A program made the position numbers and the translations under genes. A stretch of DNA of 64,000 nucleotides from Seminavis robusta (taxonomy: Eukaryota > Bacillariophyta > Bacillariophyceae > Naviculales > Naviculaceae). Each line of letters starts with the position of its first letter. The first letter of the stretch is position 1. The notes beneath the pieces are model-generated. The model was not told the DNA's origin. It searched no databases and saw only the letters and a program-made list of their open reading frames with translations. The stretch covers positions 41,553-105,552 of the forward strand of contig CAICTM010000149.1 in assembly GCA_903772945.1 (NCBI GenBank), given 5' to 3'. Below, in pieces: positions 63,024 through 64,000 of the stretch.

Positions 63024-64000
63024 AGAAGGACATCAAAGGAAAACCCAAAGAAGTCGAGATTGGACTCGACGTGAAACGAGAAGAAGCTTGCGAAGGATGT
63101 GTTCAAGATATCGGACGAAGAGTACATCAAGGACCTTCTCGAGGAGATGCCGAAGAAGGAAGGAGAAACCGGAGTGTACCATGAAGTGAAGAAGAATGTT
63201 CTGCGAAGGATCAAGACAACAGGACATGGAATAACGGTAAGAGTGTGGTAGATGACTTATGCGAAATCTACGAGAGATATAAAGCACGGAACAAGTCGAC
63301 AGACCACAAAGGCGAAACAGCTTTCATGATTGGAGGAAAACAATTAAAGGGCAGATGCAGGAACTGCGGAAAGATCGGACACAAGCAACAAGATTGCCCA
63401 GACAAGAAAGGTGAACGGAAGAAGCTACGGAAAAGGTACAAGGAAAGTCAAACGGTAAGTTCAGCAGGAACAATGGGAGCAGAGCGGAATTTCAAGTAAG
63501 AAGAGTTCAGACGGAAGTGCTTCCACTGTGGAAAGATTGGACACAGGAAATCGATTGCCTAAAACTCAAAGCGAGAACAACGAAATGTAGAAAGAGCAAA
63601 CACAGCACAAGAGACAACGGAAGAGATGGCAATCATGGACGATGAGCGAAGAAATATGCATGCCATGCCGAGGAGTAGAGTTGTCAGACGATGAAACAGG
63701 AAGGAGTAGAACGAGAAAGCGTCGTGAAATGAAAAGCAATCGAGAATCATGACACGAGAATGGCTTCTGGGACGATGTTGAGAGCAGAGAGGACATGACG
63801 TGATTGAAGATAGAGAAAGCTGCGAGCAATAACTTATGAGGCAATGGACGCCCTTAAATCTCCTCCCAGAAGAACAAACTAACGAACTGACTAAAGAAGA
63901 ATTCAGTCACAACAACGAAGAACCGACGTACCTACTGACCGCCGAACAGAGGGAGGCCAGTATTCCGACAGCGACACTCCACCGATTTAAAGCACCCTTT
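62586..64000 (+). mobile_element. Ty1/copia-type retrotransposon gag region, frameshifted, partial
   Basis: The first ORF (62586-63023, 145 aa) starts MSTEVEVSSSSKYPIFDGKD and has FRFYKVKMMAHL and HTKRLTMLLGKFKGMW, as in copia-type gag. Coding then continues in shifted frames: DVFKISDEEYIKDLLEEMPK (about 63094-63155) and a frame with CRNCGKIGHKQQDC (about 63355-63397), a CX2CX4HX4C zinc knuckle. A second knuckle CFHCGKIGH follows near 63511 and is cut by a one-base shift before its last Cys. Several frame changes and stops within 1.4 kb show that this copy is decayed. Protease, integrase and reverse transcriptase would lie to the right, outside the window. Family assignment is by gag layout only. 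Confidence 0.75.

Noticed and set aside
1-64000. tRNA, rRNA, CRISPR arrays, operons
   Set aside because: None was recognised by eye on either strand; a tRNA could still be missed without a covariance search.

Overview
The window is nuclear DNA from a diatom, probably a raphid pennate (the species is inference, not read from the sequence). Support comes from several plastid-type presequences with a conserved Phe at the cleavage site (SSAF-SP, SKAF-QP, SHSF-TL). One lumenal protein also has a second, twin-Arg presequence. Introns are short, mostly 70-120 bp, with GTAAGT-type donors. Two genes carry the DUF6824 fold seen mainly in diatoms and relatives, several ankyrin genes are of the diatom kind, and a Ty1/copia-type retroelement lies at the right edge. 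No rRNA, tRNA, CRISPR or bacterial operon was seen. Intergenic DNA is littered with a palindromic TACCGGTA / GGTACC word and CTAGCTAG runs.

Layout. 1-4.8 kb: two poorly known minus-strand ORFs that share a GSGIYFE motif, then a gene-poor stretch holding a 90-bp inverted copy of part of the topoisomerase II gene found at 26.4 kb. 4.8-10 kb: TSR3 (rRNA modification), an ankyrin gene with an 81-bp repeat array, a thylakoid-lumen protein and a plastid-targeted protein. 10.5-16 kb: a DUF6824 protein divergent from a plastid-targeted SAP-domain protein, and a small two-exon gene. 16-24 kb: glutamine-dependent asparagine synthetase (4 exons) and a TMEM94-type P-type ATPase-like membrane protein (7 exons). 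25-30 kb: DNA topoisomerase II (6 exons). 31-43 kb: exostosin-like glycosyltransferase, coiled-coil protein, an ABC-class ATPase gene with an internal deletion and frame change, a secreted chitin-binding-domain protein and an ankyrin protein. 43-53 kb: TLC-domain membrane protein, Kelch protein, GFA/CENP-V-fold protein, a protein with four CX9C motifs, and an mTERF-like/ankyrin protein. 53-60 kb: Na+/H+ exchanger with a very long N-terminal extension, a ClpS-like plastid protein, and a second DUF6824 gene (5 exons). 60-64 kb: a decayed or intron-containing gene and a frameshifted copia gag region running off the window.

The genes look like ordinary neighbours, often in tight divergent pairs, and not a cluster for one pathway. 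I found no convincing undescribed multi-gene system. The strongest oddities are the ectopic topoisomerase II fragment, the internally deleted ABC-class ATPase, the TMEM94 homologue with a degenerate phosphorylation site, the quadruple CX9C protein, and a ClpS relative lacking key substrate-binding residues. Exon boundaries were read by eye from GT-AG signals, frame continuity and family similarity.
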